Positions 24,398 through 32,913 are shown, counted from the first letter of the stretch. The stretch: 64,000 nt of DNA from Albimonas sp036154955 (GCA_036154955.1 JAYZWL010000067.1:1-64000); one strand, 5' to 3'. Notes: generated by a model not told the origin, from the letters alone. Numbers and translations are program-made.

Positions 24398-25566
24398 CAC
24401 CGGACCGCCGGCCCGAGACCGAGCATCGCCCGCTTCTCGTCCTCGTTCAGGAAATCCGCGCCCGACACCCGCCGCCACAGCGCCTCGCGCTCCGGCGCCA
24501 GCGCCGGCACGGCATCGAGATCGGGGGAGAGGCTCACGGTCTCGCCCACCTGCGCCGAAAGCCATCCCCCCATCCCGGTCAGCACCTTCTGCGCCAGCGG
24601 CACGACCGTCTGGCGATAGAAGGCGCGGTTGGCCTCCTGGTAGTTGGCGTAGGTCGCGTCGCCCGGCAGCCCCAGCAGCATCGGCGGCACTCCGAAGGCG
24701 ATGGCGATGTCGCGCGCAGCGGCGGTCTTGGTCTCAAGGAACTCCATGTCCGACGGGCTGAACCCCATCGGCTTCCAGTCGAGCCCGCCCTCCAGCAGCA
24801 TCGGCCGCCCGGCGTTGCGCGCGCCCTGGTGGTTGTCCTCCAGCTCGTCGACCAACCGCTGGTACTGCTCCTCGCTCATCGCGCCGCCATCTGCGCCCCG
24901 GTAGACGATGGCGCCCGAGGGCCGGGCGGCGTTGTCCAGCAGCGCCTTCGACCAGCCCCCGGCCGCATTGTGAATATCCACCGCCGAACCCGCGGCCTCC
25001 AGCGGCGACATCCCGTAGTGGTCGTCGAGCGGATGGAAGCTCTTGATATGCAGGATCGGCTGGGCGTCCGCGCTCATGTCGAAGCGCACCTTCTTGCCGC
25101 CCACCTGGTACTCATAGGCCTCCGGCCAGCCGTCCGCCCCCGGCACCACCCGCATCCGGTCGGGCCTGAGCGCATAGAGCTCGCCCGGAATGCCCGAGGC
25201 CATGACCCCCGCCGCCTCCACATAGGCGTCGCCCGATAGCAGCAGATGGCCGTAGACGGACTCGAGGAACGCCCCGCCCGTCTGCCCCGGATTGGGCCGG
25301 CCCAGCAGCTTCAGCAGCGGATGCGCCGTCATCCGTCGGCCGTCCTCCGCAAGCACCATCGGCAGCGAGGCCGCCGCCTCCGCCACCATCCGAACGCAGC
25401 GAAACCCGATGACGTTACGCCCGAAGCCGTTGCGCGCCAACGAGACCCCGTCCCGCGGCGACCACGCCGCCCGCCCTGGTCCCGAATAGGCGATGGCCGC
25501 GCCGACGGCCGAGGTCTTGCGGCTCTCCGGCGCCGTCGCAGCCGCACGCAGCCAATTGAAAGCCAT
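24397..25566 (-). CDS. GTA portal protein, HK97 family (g3)
   Basis: A 389-residue HK97-type portal, the ring through which DNA is pumped into the head. Motifs include GFRCVRMVAEAAASLPMVL near the start, SFHPLDDHYGMSPLEAA in the middle and YANYQEANRAFYRQTVVPL near the end. I set the start at ATG 25566 (MAFNWLRAA), which has a GGGAGA site 7 bases upstream; an ATG seven codons earlier lacks one. Confidence 0.95.
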   Translation of the reverse strand: MAFNWLRAAATAPESRKTSAVGAAIAYSGPGRAAWSPRDGVSLARNGFGRNVIGFRCVRMVAEAAASLPMVLAEDGRRMTAHPLLKLLGRPNPGQTGGAFLESVYGHLLLSGDAYVEAAGVMASGIPGELYALRPDRMRVVPGADGWPEAYEYQVGGKKVRFDMSADAQPILHIKSFHPLDDHYGMSPLEAAGSAVDIHNAAGGWSKALLDNAARPSGAIVYRGADGGAMSEEQYQRLVDELEDNHQGARNAGRPMLLEGGLDWKPMGFSPSDMEFLETKTAAARDIAIAFGVPPMLLGLPGDATYANYQEANRAFYRQTVVPLAQKVLTGMGGWLSAQVGETVSLSPDLDAVPALAPEREALWRRVSGADFLNEDEKRAMLGLGPAVR

Positions 25567-25614
25567 CGGCTTTCTCCCTTGCTTCATCGGTTGTCGGAAG
25601 GGGGCCGGCCGGCC

Positions 25615-26997
25615 TCAGAGCCGCCGCACCCGGGGCGCGGATCCCGCGCCCAGGCTCAGTTCGGTGACCGCCCAGACCAATGCGTCCATGCGGTCGGGGC
25701 TGCCCTGCCCGGTCTCGCCGGTCCAGGCGCACATCTGGTCTTCCAGCAGCGGGAAGCTTCCCGCATGCCGCACCCGCCCCTGTTCGTAGAGCGCGGCGAC
25801 CGGTTCGGCCCGCGTGACCTTGCCCCGCGTCGCCCGCACCGCCTTGTAAGGAACCTTCGCGTCGACCTGGCGGATCAGGGTCTCGACCAGCTCCCCGCCC
25901 TGGTTCACCTCCGCCACGATCCGGTCGGCCTGGAATTCCTCCAACGCCCGCACCGCCCGCGCCGCCCAGACCGAGGGCGCGGCCCCCTGCATCGTGAGGT
26001 CGGCCAGCACATAGACCACTCCGTCCCCGCCCAGCCCCGCGACCACAATCCCGCAGGCATCGGCGGCGGGGCCCGAGGTCGCCGGCGGATCCACCGCCAC
26101 CACCACCCGCGCCAGCTCCGGCGCTTCAGCCACCCGACCCCCGTCGATCAGGCCGCGGTTCCACAGCGCCCCCTCGACATCGGAGAGCAGCTCGCCCTCC
26201 AGCTCCTGCCGCCCCAACGCGCTGCCCTGATACTTGCGGTTCACCGCCTCGAGGAACTCCGCCGCCAGATTGGCCGCGTTGGCCGAGGTCGGGGCCGAGG
26301 TCATCACCGTGTCCGGGGCGGCCAGAATCTCCTGGAGCAACGGATTCCGCCGCGGAGTCGTGGTCACAAGCTGTCTGGGATCGTCGCCCAGCCGCAGAGC
26401 GAACTGCAGCATGTCCCAGGCCGCCCGCCCCTTCGGCCACTTGGCCAGCTCGTCGCACCACGCCCCGTCGAACTGCGGCCCCCGCAGCCCCTCGGGATCG
26501 TGTGCGGAGAACAACCGCGCCTCCGCCCCGTTCTCCCAGACCAGCCGCTTGCGGGTCACCTCATAGGCCGGCCTCCGGTCGGGGGGCGAGCAGGCCCGCA
26601 GCCCCGACGGACCTTCGACCATCACCTCCCGCGCCTGGTCGATGGTCTCGCCCACCAGCGCCAGCCGCCTGCATATGCCCGCGCGCAGCGGCGTGGCGCC
26701 CTCGACCCGGGCGCGGACCCACTCGGTCCCCGCCCGGGTCTTGCCGGCGCCGCGCCCGCCCAGCACCACCCAGGTCCGCCACCGTCCCTCCGGCGCCATC
26801 TGATGCCCCGGCATGCCCCAGACCTCGAAAAGCCAGGGCAACGCCGCCGCCGCGTTGGGGCTCAGCCCCTCCACGAAGGCCTTGCGCTCAGCCTCGCCCA
26901 GCGAGGCGAGCCAACTCGCCCAGGACCTCCTTTCGGGCTTCGTCGAGATCGACGTCGCCCGATCGCTTCCCGGCGCGTTCGGCGATGATCCGCTCAA
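25615..26997 (-). CDS. GTA terminase large subunit (g2)
   Basis: A 460-residue packaging motor. The Walker A motif GRGAGKT is at 81-87, the Walker B acid pair at about 182-183 (GAWCDEL), and the nuclease domain has VVVAVDPPATS and IVAEVNQGGELVETL. Known GTA terminases cut without sequence preference, which is why random host DNA is packed. The start is unsure: ATG 26997 gives a 110-base overlap with g1, and a GTG at 26874, with an AAGG site, would start just past the g1 stop. Residues 26-33 (WASWLASL) look conserved, which favours the longer form. Confidence 0.93.
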   Translation of the reverse strand: MSGSSPNAPGSDRATSISTKPERRSWASWLASLGEAERKAFVEGLSPNAAAALPWLFEVWGMPGHQMAPEGRWRTWVVLGGRGAGKTRAGTEWVRARVEGATPLRAGICRRLALVGETIDQAREVMVEGPSGLRACSPPDRRPAYEVTRKRLVWENGAEARLFSAHDPEGLRGPQFDGAWCDELAKWPKGRAAWDMLQFALRLGDDPRQLVTTTPRRNPLLQEILAAPDTVMTSAPTSANAANLAAEFLEAVNRKYQGSALGRQELEGELLSDVEGALWNRGLIDGGRVAEAPELARVVVAVDPPATSGPAADACGIVVAGLGGDGVVYVLADLTMQGAAPSVWAARAVRALEEFQADRIVAEVNQGGELVETLIRQVDAKVPYKAVRATRGKVTRAEPVAALYEQGRVRHAGSFPLLEDQMCAWTGETGQGSPDRMDALVWAVTELSLGAGSAPRVRRL

Positions 26998-27283
26998 GTT
27001 TCCTCTCGCAGTCCATGATGTTGTCCAGAGCCTTCTGCAGCGCGGCGATCTCGGCCATCAGCAGCTTCAGCCGCTCCAGCCGCTCCGCCTTGCCCTTGTC
27101 CTCTCCCGACGCGGCCTCCGCCGCTTCCTTGCTTGCACGGTCCGCCCGCTCCTTCTCGCACAAGGCCCATCCGAACGCGTCGACCTTCTCGGTCAGCGTC
27201 GCATGGAACTTGACGAAGGACTGTCGGGCTTTCTGGAGCATCTGACCCGTGGTCATCTCCTCCCAGTCGTCGTTACGCGTCAT
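26888..27283 (-). CDS. GTA terminase small subunit (g1)
   Basis: A 131-residue, mostly helical and highly charged protein. It has KARQSFVKFHATLTEKVDAF (about 18-37) and a long coiled coil (about 55-120). It lacks a helix-turn-helix, as does RcGTA TerS, which agrees with packaging that does not depend on a pac site. It is the first gene of the cluster. A GGAGG site lies 10 bases before ATG 27283. Confidence 0.85.
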   Translation of the reverse strand: MTRNDDWEEMTTGQMLQKARQSFVKFHATLTEKVDAFGWALCEKERADRASKEAAEAASGEDKGKAERLERLKLLMAEIAALQKALDNIMDCERKLERIIAERAGKRSGDVDLDEARKEVLGELARLAGRG

Positions 27284-27326
27284 CCCCTGGGGCCCTCCCG
27301 ATCCGAGGCCCGGGTCGCCCGACGCG

Positions 27327-27360
27327 AAAACGGCCCCGGATCGTGTGATCCGGAGCCGCT
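27327..27360 (-). terminator. Intrinsic terminator between mltG and GTA g1, possible GTA leader attenuator
   Basis: On the minus strand CGGCTCCGGATC pairs with GATCCGGGGCCG (12 bp with one G-U pair, loop ACAC), followed at once by TTTT (27330-27327). It lies 115 bases past mltG and 44 bases before g1. It also lies downstream of a good promoter match at 27388-27416. Confidence 0.85.
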
Positions 27361-27387
27361 TCGACCTGCTTTTCCCAGCTTGCCTGA

Positions 27388-27416
27388 ACTCTACCCTAGA
27401 GCGAGCGCGCCGTCAA
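27388..27416 (-). promoter_or_regulatory. Promoter match upstream of GTA cluster
   Basis: On the minus strand TTGACG (27416-27411), a 17-base spacer and TAGAGT (27393-27388): five and four of six consensus bases. The surrounding region is unusually AT-rich (TATATTTCAGG side). Transcription would begin near 27381 and must cross the terminator at 27327-27360 to reach g1. Confidence 0.6.
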
Positions 27417-27474
27417 CAGTTATATTTCAGGTCGCATCCGTTGCGCGATCAAACATTGCGACGGGCGCGTCGGT

Positions 27475-28473
27475 CTACTGGCTTTGCCTGCGCTCAGCCT
27501 CGATCCGCCGCCATTTCTGCACGTTCCGCGTGTGCTCGCCCAGGTTCTCGGCGAAGGCGTGCCCACCGCTCCCGTCGGCTACGAAATACAGGTCCCGGGT
27601 TTCCAGCGGGTTGACCGCGGCTTCGATCGACGCCCGCCCGGGATTGGCGATCGGCGTCGGCGGCAGCCCGTCGATCTGGTAGGTGTTCCAGTCGGTGCGC
27701 CGGTCCAGCTCCGAGCGGGTCAACCCCCGGCCCAGCACGCCCTTGCCCTCGGTGATCCCGTAAATCACCGTCGGGTCGGTCTGCAGCCGCATCCCGCGCT
27801 TCAGCCGGTTGACGAAGACAGAGGCGACCCGCCGCCGCTCTTCCGGCACCCCGGTTTCCTTCTCGATGATCGAGGCGAGGATCAGCGCCTCCTCGGGCGT
27901 GGAGATCGGCAGCCCCTCCGCCCGGTTCGCCCAGGCCGTCTCCAGAATCGCCGACTGCGCGTCGCGCATCCGCTTCAGGATCGCCGCCCGGTCGTCGCCG
28001 CGATTGGTCTGGTAGGTCTCGGGGGCGAGCGTTCCTTCCGGCGGGATCTCCGTGATCTCTCCGGTCAGCGTGTCGATGGCGTTGAGCTGCTGCACCACCT
28101 GCCAGGAGGTCGAGCCCTCCACGACCGTCACCTGATAGATCACGCGCCGGCAGGTCGACTGGTCCACCAGACAGCGCAGCACCGATTCCATCGAGGCGCC
28201 GGCGGGAATCTCGAATTCCCCGGCCTGGATACGCGCCTGCATCTCGCCATATCGCGCGCCCAGCCGGAAGATCCGCGGGTCCGAAATCGCCCCGGCCTCG
28301 GCCAGAATCTCCGCCGCCCGCGGCAGGCTGGCGCCGCGGGGGATGGAGACTTCGGTGGGCTCGGTCAGCGGGCCCTCGGCCCGATACTGGTTCACGCCCC
28401 AGGCTATCACGCCCGCAAGCGCGATGCCCAGAACGATCAGAATGGTGAGCGCGTTGGCCGCCAGATGGCGCAT
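27475..28473 (-). CDS. mltG: Endolytic murein transglycosylase MltG
   Basis: A 332-residue inner-membrane enzyme that cuts growing glycan strands. One membrane span lies at about 8-28, a LysM-like part follows (PTEVSIPRGASLPRAAEIL), and the catalytic YceG domain has LILASIIEKETG (catalytic Glu in the IEKETG motif) and RLQTDPTVIYG. The protein length is normal. fabF ends 10 bases before it, so it closes the fabD-fabG-acpP-fabF-mltG run. The GTA cluster follows on the same strand. Confidence 0.96.
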   Translation of the reverse strand: MRHLAANALTILIVLGIALAGVIAWGVNQYRAEGPLTEPTEVSIPRGASLPRAAEILAEAGAISDPRIFRLGARYGEMQARIQAGEFEIPAGASMESVLRCLVDQSTCRRVIYQVTVVEGSTSWQVVQQLNAIDTLTGEITEIPPEGTLAPETYQTNRGDDRAAILKRMRDAQSAILETAWANRAEGLPISTPEEALILASIIEKETGVPEERRRVASVFVNRLKRGMRLQTDPTVIYGITEGKGVLGRGLTRSELDRRTDWNTYQIDGLPPTPIANPGRASIEAAVNPLETRDLYFVADGSGGHAFAENLGEHTRNVQKWRRIEAERRQSQ

Positions 28474-28483
28474 GAACGCGCCC

Positions 28484-29746
28484 TCAATCCACCTTGCCGA
28501 GGATCAGCGACGCGTTGGTGCCCCCGAACCCGAAGGAGTTGGACAGCGCCACCTTGATCTCCCGCTTCACCGCCTTGCCCGGCGCGAGGTCGATCTTGGT
28601 GTCGACCGAGGGATTCTCCAGGTTGAGCGTCGGCGGCGCGACCTGATCGCGGATCGCCAGCGCGCAGAAGATCGCCTCGACCGCGCCGGCCGCGCCCAGC
28701 AGGTGACCGATCGCCGACTTGGTCGAGCTCATGGTCACGTTCGGGGCGTGGTCGCCCAGCAGCCGCGTCACCGCGCCAAGCTCGATCTCGTCGCCCAGCG
28801 GCGTCGAAGTGCCGTGCGCGTTGACGTAATCGATGTCCGACGCGGTCAGCCCGGCATTGCGCAGCGCCGCGGACATCGAGCGGAAGCCCCCGTCCCCGTC
28901 CGGCGCCGGCGAGGTGATGTGGTAGGCGTCGCCCGACAGGCCGTAGCCCAGGACTTCCGCGTAGATCTTCGCGCCGCGCGCCTTGGCGTGCTCGTATTCC
29001 TCAAGCACGACGATGCCCGCGCCTTCGCCCATGACGAAGCCGTCGCGGTCCTTGTCATAGGGACGCGAGGCCTTCTCGGGCGTGTCGTTGTAGGCGGTGG
29101 ACAGCGCCTTGCAGGCGCAGAAGCCCACGACGCCGATCTCGCAGACCGGGCTCTCCGCCCCGCCCGCGACCATCACGTCCGCGTCGCCCAGCATGATCAG
29201 CCGCGCCGCGTCGCCGATGGCGTGGGCGCCGGTCGAACAGGCCGTGACCACCGCGTGGTTCGGTCCCTTGAAGCCGTATTTGATCGACACCTGGCCGGAG
29301 CACAGGTTGATCAGCGCCCCGGGGATGAAGAAGGGCGACACGCGCCGCGGGCCCTTGTCCCGCAGGGTGATCGCGGCTTCGGCGATGGATTCGACGCCGC
29401 CGATGCCCGAACCGATCAGAACGCCGGTGCGCTCGGCCTCCTCGTCGTTCGACGGGACCCAGCCGCTGTCCTTCACCGCCTGTTCGGCGGCGGTCAGCGC
29501 GTAGGTGATGAACCGGTCCACCTTCCGGCGGTCCTTGGCCGGCACCCAGTCATCCGCGTTGAAGGTTCCGTCCGTGCCGTCGCCCAGCGGAATCTCGCAG
29601 GCGATCTGACAGGGCAGATGCGACGCATCGAAATGCTTGATCGGGCCCGCGCCGGACTTTCCGTCCAGCAGTCGGGACCAGGTTTCCTCGACCCCGCAAG
29701 CCAGCGGAGTCAGCAATCCCATGCCGGTGACGACGACCCGCCTCAC
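28484..29746 (-). CDS. fabF: Beta-ketoacyl-ACP synthase II
   Basis: A 420-residue KAS II for fatty acid elongation. Start is GTG 29746 with a GGAG site. The catalytic Cys is in TACSTGAHAI, the first His in VNAHGTSTP and the second in SAIGHLLGAAG. The C-terminal NSFGFGGTNA motif is intact. It follows acpP after 136 bases, in the common acpP-fabF order. A second, more divergent copy is at 34679. Confidence 0.97.
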   Translation of the reverse strand: MRRVVVTGMGLLTPLACGVEETWSRLLDGKSGAGPIKHFDASHLPCQIACEIPLGDGTDGTFNADDWVPAKDRRKVDRFITYALTAAEQAVKDSGWVPSNDEEAERTGVLIGSGIGGVESIAEAAITLRDKGPRRVSPFFIPGALINLCSGQVSIKYGFKGPNHAVVTACSTGAHAIGDAARLIMLGDADVMVAGGAESPVCEIGVVGFCACKALSTAYNDTPEKASRPYDKDRDGFVMGEGAGIVVLEEYEHAKARGAKIYAEVLGYGLSGDAYHITSPAPDGDGGFRSMSAALRNAGLTASDIDYVNAHGTSTPLGDEIELGAVTRLLGDHAPNVTMSSTKSAIGHLLGAAGAVEAIFCALAIRDQVAPPTLNLENPSVDTKIDLAPGKAVKREIKVALSNSFGFGGTNASLILGKVD

Positions 29747-29882
29747 GCGCTCGCTCCGTTTCTCGTTAACCCTGTGCGGGCGCGACCCTAGCCGCGCCCC
29801 CCACCCGCTGCAAGCCGGGCGCCGTCACGCGGGCGTGCGCATCCTTGTCGGAGCGCGACGCGCCGCGGGGCCCGGACGGGGC

Positions 29883-30122
29883 TCAGCCCTCGGAGTTCTC
29901 GGTGATGAACTTCACCGCGTCGCCGACGGTCTGGATCGTCTCGGCGGCGTCGTCGGGGATCTCGATCCCGAACTCCTCCTCGAAGGCCATGACCAGCTCG
30001 ACGGTGTCCAGCGAGTCCGCGCCGAGGTCGTCGATGAAGCTCGCGCTCTCGGTCACCTTGTCCTCTTCGACCGACAGGTGCTCGACCACGATCTTCTTCA
30101 CACGATCCGAAATGTCGCTCAT
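29883..30122 (-). CDS. acpP: Acyl carrier protein
   Basis: A 79-residue acidic carrier. The phosphopantetheine Ser is in LGADSLDTVEL. The start ATG 30122 has an AGGAG site; the open frame upstream is not used. It carries fatty acyl chains for FabD, FabG and FabF encoded around it. A promoter match lies about 110 bases upstream. Confidence 0.98.
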   Translation of the reverse strand: MSDISDRVKKIVVEHLSVEEDKVTESASFIDDLGADSLDTVELVMAFEEEFGIEIPDDAAETIQTVGDAVKFITENSEG

Positions 30123-30234
30123 GCGAGTGCTCCTCACTCTTCGCAGGCCGCTCTGGCCGCTTGCCGTTATTTGTCTCGGGGGCCGCGGGCCTGTCTCGGC
30201 CGCGACGCGGTTCCGGCCCGCCGCGTGAGGCCGG

Positions 30235-30262
30235 CCTATATCACAGGGGCGAAGGGTGGCAA
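30235..30262 (-). promoter_or_regulatory. Promoter match for acpP
   Basis: On the minus strand TTGCCA (30262-30257), 16 bases, then TATAGG (30240-30235). It lies in the 177-base gap between fabG and acpP, so acpP can be made at a higher level than fabD-fabG. Confidence 0.55.
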
Positions 30263-30299
30263 CCGCGAAATCCGCGATCAGCCTCCCCTCCGCGACCGG

Positions 30300-31037
30300 T
30301 CAGATCATGGCCATGCCGCCGTTGACATGCAACGTGGCGCCGGTGACGTAGCCCGCCTCCGGCGCGGCCAGGAAGGCCACGGCGGCCGCGATTTCGCCCG
30401 CGTCGCCCATCCGCCCCGCCGGGATCGCGCCCAGCAGCTTCTCTTTCTGCGCGTCGGGCAGCTTGTCGGTCATCGCCGTGGCGATGAAGCCCGGCGCCAC
30501 GCAGTTCACCGTGATGCCCCGGCTCGCCACCTCGGCCGCGAGGCTCTTGGACATGCCGATCAGCCCGGCCTTCGAAGCGGCGTAGTTGCCCTGCCCCGGA
30601 TTGCCCGTCACGCCGACCACCGAGGTCACCGAGACGATGCGCCCCCAGCGCGCCTTCATCATGCCGCGCATCACGCCCCGCGACAGCCGGAAGGCCGCCG
30701 TCAGGTTGACCCGCAGCACCGTATCCCAGTCCTCGTCCGACATGCGCATGAACAGCTGGTCGCGGGTGACGCCGGCGTTGTTGACCAGGATGTCGACCCC
30801 GCCCATCGCCTCCGCGGCGGTCTTGGGCAACGCCTCGACCGAAGCCGCGTCGCCCAGGTCGCAGGGGGTCACATGGGCGCGGTCGCCCAGGCTGTCCGCC
30901 AGTTCCGCCAACGGCTCGACCCGCGTGCCCGACAGGGCGACCGTCGCCCCCTGCCCGTGCAGCGCCCGGGCGATCTCGCCCCCGATGCCGCCCGAGGCGC
31001 CGGTGATCAGCGCCCTCTTGCCGGTAAGATCGAACAT
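30300..31037 (-). CDS. fabG: 3-oxoacyl-ACP reductase
   Basis: A 245-residue SDR-fold reductase, the ketoacyl reduction step of fatty acid synthesis. The cofactor motif TGASGGIGG is near residue 13, NNAG in the middle, the catalytic set has the Ser in VTSVVG and YAASK, and the end GATLHVNGGMAM is typical. The ATG 31037 overlaps the fabD stop by one base; a GTG one codon earlier would give a 4-base overlap. Confidence 0.97.
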   Translation of the reverse strand: MFDLTGKRALITGASGGIGGEIARALHGQGATVALSGTRVEPLAELADSLGDRAHVTPCDLGDAASVEALPKTAAEAMGGVDILVNNAGVTRDQLFMRMSDEDWDTVLRVNLTAAFRLSRGVMRGMMKARWGRIVSVTSVVGVTGNPGQGNYAASKAGLIGMSKSLAAEVASRGITVNCVAPGFIATAMTDKLPDAQKEKLLGAIPAGRMGDAGEIAAAVAFLAAPEAGYVTGATLHVNGGMAMI

Positions 31038-31978
31038 CACGCCTCTCCCATCGCGGCCGCGACCGCCTTCGCGTCGTCAGGCCCGTTCACCGCCTTGGCG
31101 CCCAGGCTCTTGTCGATGCGCCGCGCCAGCCCGCACAGCACCTTGCCGGCGCCGATCTCGACCAGCTCCGTCACGCCCTGCGACGCCATCCACAGCACGC
31201 CCTCGCGCCAGCGCACCGCGCCGGTCACCTGCGCCACCAGCAGCTTCCGAATTTCCTCGGGGTCCGTGACCCCCTCGCATTTCACGTTGGAGACGACCGG
31301 GACCGCCGGCGCCTTGATCTCGACCGAGGCCAGCGCCTCCGCCATCGCGTCCGCCGCGGGCTGCATCAACGCGCAATGGAACGGCGCGCTCACCGGAAGC
31401 ATCATCGCCCGCTTGGCGCCCATGGTCTTGGCGATCTCGCCGCAACGCTCCACCGCCGCCTTGTGGCCCGAGATCACCACCTGCGTCGGCTCGTTGTCGT
31501 TGGCCGCCTCGCAGACTTCGCCCTGCGCGGCTTCGGCCGCGGCCTTCTGCGCGTCCGCCAGCCCCAACCCCAGCAGCGCCGCCATCGCGCCCACGCCCGG
31601 CGCGCAGGCCGCCTGCATCGCCTGTCCGCGCAGCCGCAGCAGCTTCGCCGTCTCGCCCACGCCCAGCGCGCCGGCCGCGCACAGCGCCGAGTATTCGCCC
31701 AGCGAGTGCCCCGCCACGAAGGCGGCGTCGGCGATGCTCAGACCCTCCGCCTCCAGCGCCCGGAACGCGGCCAGCGAGGTCGCCATCAGCGCCGGCTGCG
31801 CGTTGGCGGTGAGGGTCAGTTCCTCGGCCGGACCGTCCCAGATCAGCGCGCTCAGCTTCTCGCCCAGCGCGTCGTCCACTTCCTCGAACACCGCGGCCGC
31901 GGCCGGATAGGCCTCGGCGAAGGCCTTGCCCATGCCGACCGACTGGGCGCCCTGGCCCGGAAACACGAATGCGCGCAC
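31037..31978 (-). CDS. fabD: Malonyl CoA-ACP transacylase
   Basis: A 313-residue FabD, which loads malonyl groups on ACP. The nucleophile motif GHSLGEYSAL is at about 91-100, the start MRAFVFPGQGAQ is standard, and the catalytic His lies in SAPFHCALM. Start is GTG 31978 with GGGAGGGA upstream. It heads the fab run and is divergent from rpsF, with a 226-base shared upstream region. Confidence 0.97.
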   Translation of the reverse strand: MRAFVFPGQGAQSVGMGKAFAEAYPAAAAVFEEVDDALGEKLSALIWDGPAEELTLTANAQPALMATSLAAFRALEAEGLSIADAAFVAGHSLGEYSALCAAGALGVGETAKLLRLRGQAMQAACAPGVGAMAALLGLGLADAQKAAAEAAQGEVCEAANDNEPTQVVISGHKAAVERCGEIAKTMGAKRAMMLPVSAPFHCALMQPAADAMAEALASVEIKAPAVPVVSNVKCEGVTDPEEIRKLLVAQVTGAVRWREGVLWMASQGVTELVEIGAGKVLCGLARRIDKSLGAKAVNGPDDAKAVAAAMGEA

Positions 31979-32204
31979 GAACTGTCCCTCCCTGCGTCGT
32001 TCCCGCCCGCTTTACCTTTCGCGCCCCCTCCCCGCAACCTCGCCCCGGCATCCTCCCCGCGTCCTGCGCGCTTGCTTTCCACCCGGTTTTGCGGCATAGG
32101 CCCGCCACCTTCCGAAAAAGGATGACTAGGGCGCCTCTCGTATGCGGGCTTCGGAAGGGATCGCCCCCGCATGGTGAAGCGCACCGAACATGGCAGGTGA
32201 ACAG

Positions 32205-32666
32205 ATGGCGCTCTACGAGCACGTCTTCATCGCGCGTCAGGATCTTTCCAACGCGCAGGCCGAAGGGCTCATCGAGCATTTCGGCCAGATCCTCAAGGAC
32301 AACGGCGGCGACGTCCAGGGCTCCGAGTACTGGGGCGTCCGCACGATGGCCTACAAGATCAACAAGAACCGCAAGGGGCACTACGCCTTCCTGAAGACCG
32401 ACAGCCCCGCGGCCGCGGTCCAGGAGATGGAGCGCCTGATGCGCCTCCACGACGACGTCCTGCGCGTTATGACCGTCAAGGTCGAGGTTCATGAGGAAGG
32501 CCCCTCCGCCGTCCTCCAGGCCAAGGCGTCCCGCGACGACCGCGGCGGCCGTGGCGGCCGTGACCGCGGCGACCGTCCGCGCTTCGGCGACCGCGATCGC
32601 GGCGACCGCGGCGGCGATCGTGGGGACCGTGGCGACCGGGGCGGCGACCGCCGTCCGCGCGACTGA
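32205..32666 (+). CDS. rpsF: 30S ribosomal protein S6 with Arg/Gly/Asp-rich tail
   Basis: A 153-residue S6. The normal domain covers residues 1-100 (YEHVFIARQDLS, YWGVRTMAYKINKNRKGHY). The last 45 residues are a low-complexity RGDRGGDRGD tail. S6 binds S18 in the small-subunit platform, and the S18 gene follows at once. I chose ATG 32205; an in-frame ATG five codons earlier has no better ribosome site. Glutamate tails are known for S6 of E. coli, but this tail is of RG type. Confidence 0.96.
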   Translation: MALYEHVFIARQDLSNAQAEGLIEHFGQILKDNGGDVQGSEYWGVRTMAYKINKNRKGHYAFLKTDSPAAAVQEMERLMRLHDDVLRVMTVKVEVHEEGPSAVLQAKASRDDRGGRGGRDRGDRPRFGDRDRGDRGGDRGDRGDRGGDRRPRD

Positions 32667-32685
32667 TCAGGGAAAGGACCGAACC

Positions 32686-32913
32686 ATGGCTCGCAAGCCT
32701 TTCTTCCGCCGTCGCAAGACCTGCCCGTTCTCCGGCGAGAACGCGCCGAAGATCGACTACAAGGACGTGAAGCTCCTGCAGCGCTACATCTCCGAGCGCG
32801 GCAAGATCGTCCCCTCCCGCATCACCGCCGTCTCGGCGAAGAAGCAGCGTGAGCTGGCCCGCGCCATCAAGCGCGCCCGCTTCCTCGCCCTGCTGCCCTA
32901 CGCGATCAGCTGA
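32686..32913 (+). CDS. rpsR: 30S ribosomal protein S18
   Basis: A 75-residue S18 with the family pattern RRRKTCPFSGE, IDYKDVKLLQRYISERGKI and SRITAVSAKKQRELARAIKR. The gap from rpsF is 19 bases, with a GGAAAGGA site. It forms the S6-S18 pair. Confidence 0.98.
   Translation: MARKPFFRRRKTCPFSGENAPKIDYKDVKLLQRYISERGKIVPSRITAVSAKKQRELARAIKRARFLALLPYAIS

Larger units (their letters stand above)
12218..27283 (-). other. RcGTA-like gene transfer agent structural cluster
   Basis: Eighteen minus-strand genes run in the order known for the Rhodobacter capsulatus GTA: g1 to g15 plus g3.5, g10.1 and a DUF2793 gene, with one extra gene between g5 and g6. No gene is broken. There is no integrase, repressor, replication gene or lysis gene in or beside it, which fits a domesticated GTA and not a prophage. 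Particle production is inferred. The activator gene gafA, lysis genes and head-spike genes, which sit elsewhere in known genomes, are not in the window. Confidence 0.95.

Noticed and set aside
12218..27283. Intact prophage
   Set aside because: No integrase, att repeats, repressor, replication or lysis genes are next to the structural genes, and the gene order and sizes equal those of RcGTA.
32160..32204. S6-S18 autoregulatory leader RNA
   Set aside because: CCGAA-type bases are present before rpsF, but I could not fold a convincing structure of the known motif by eye.
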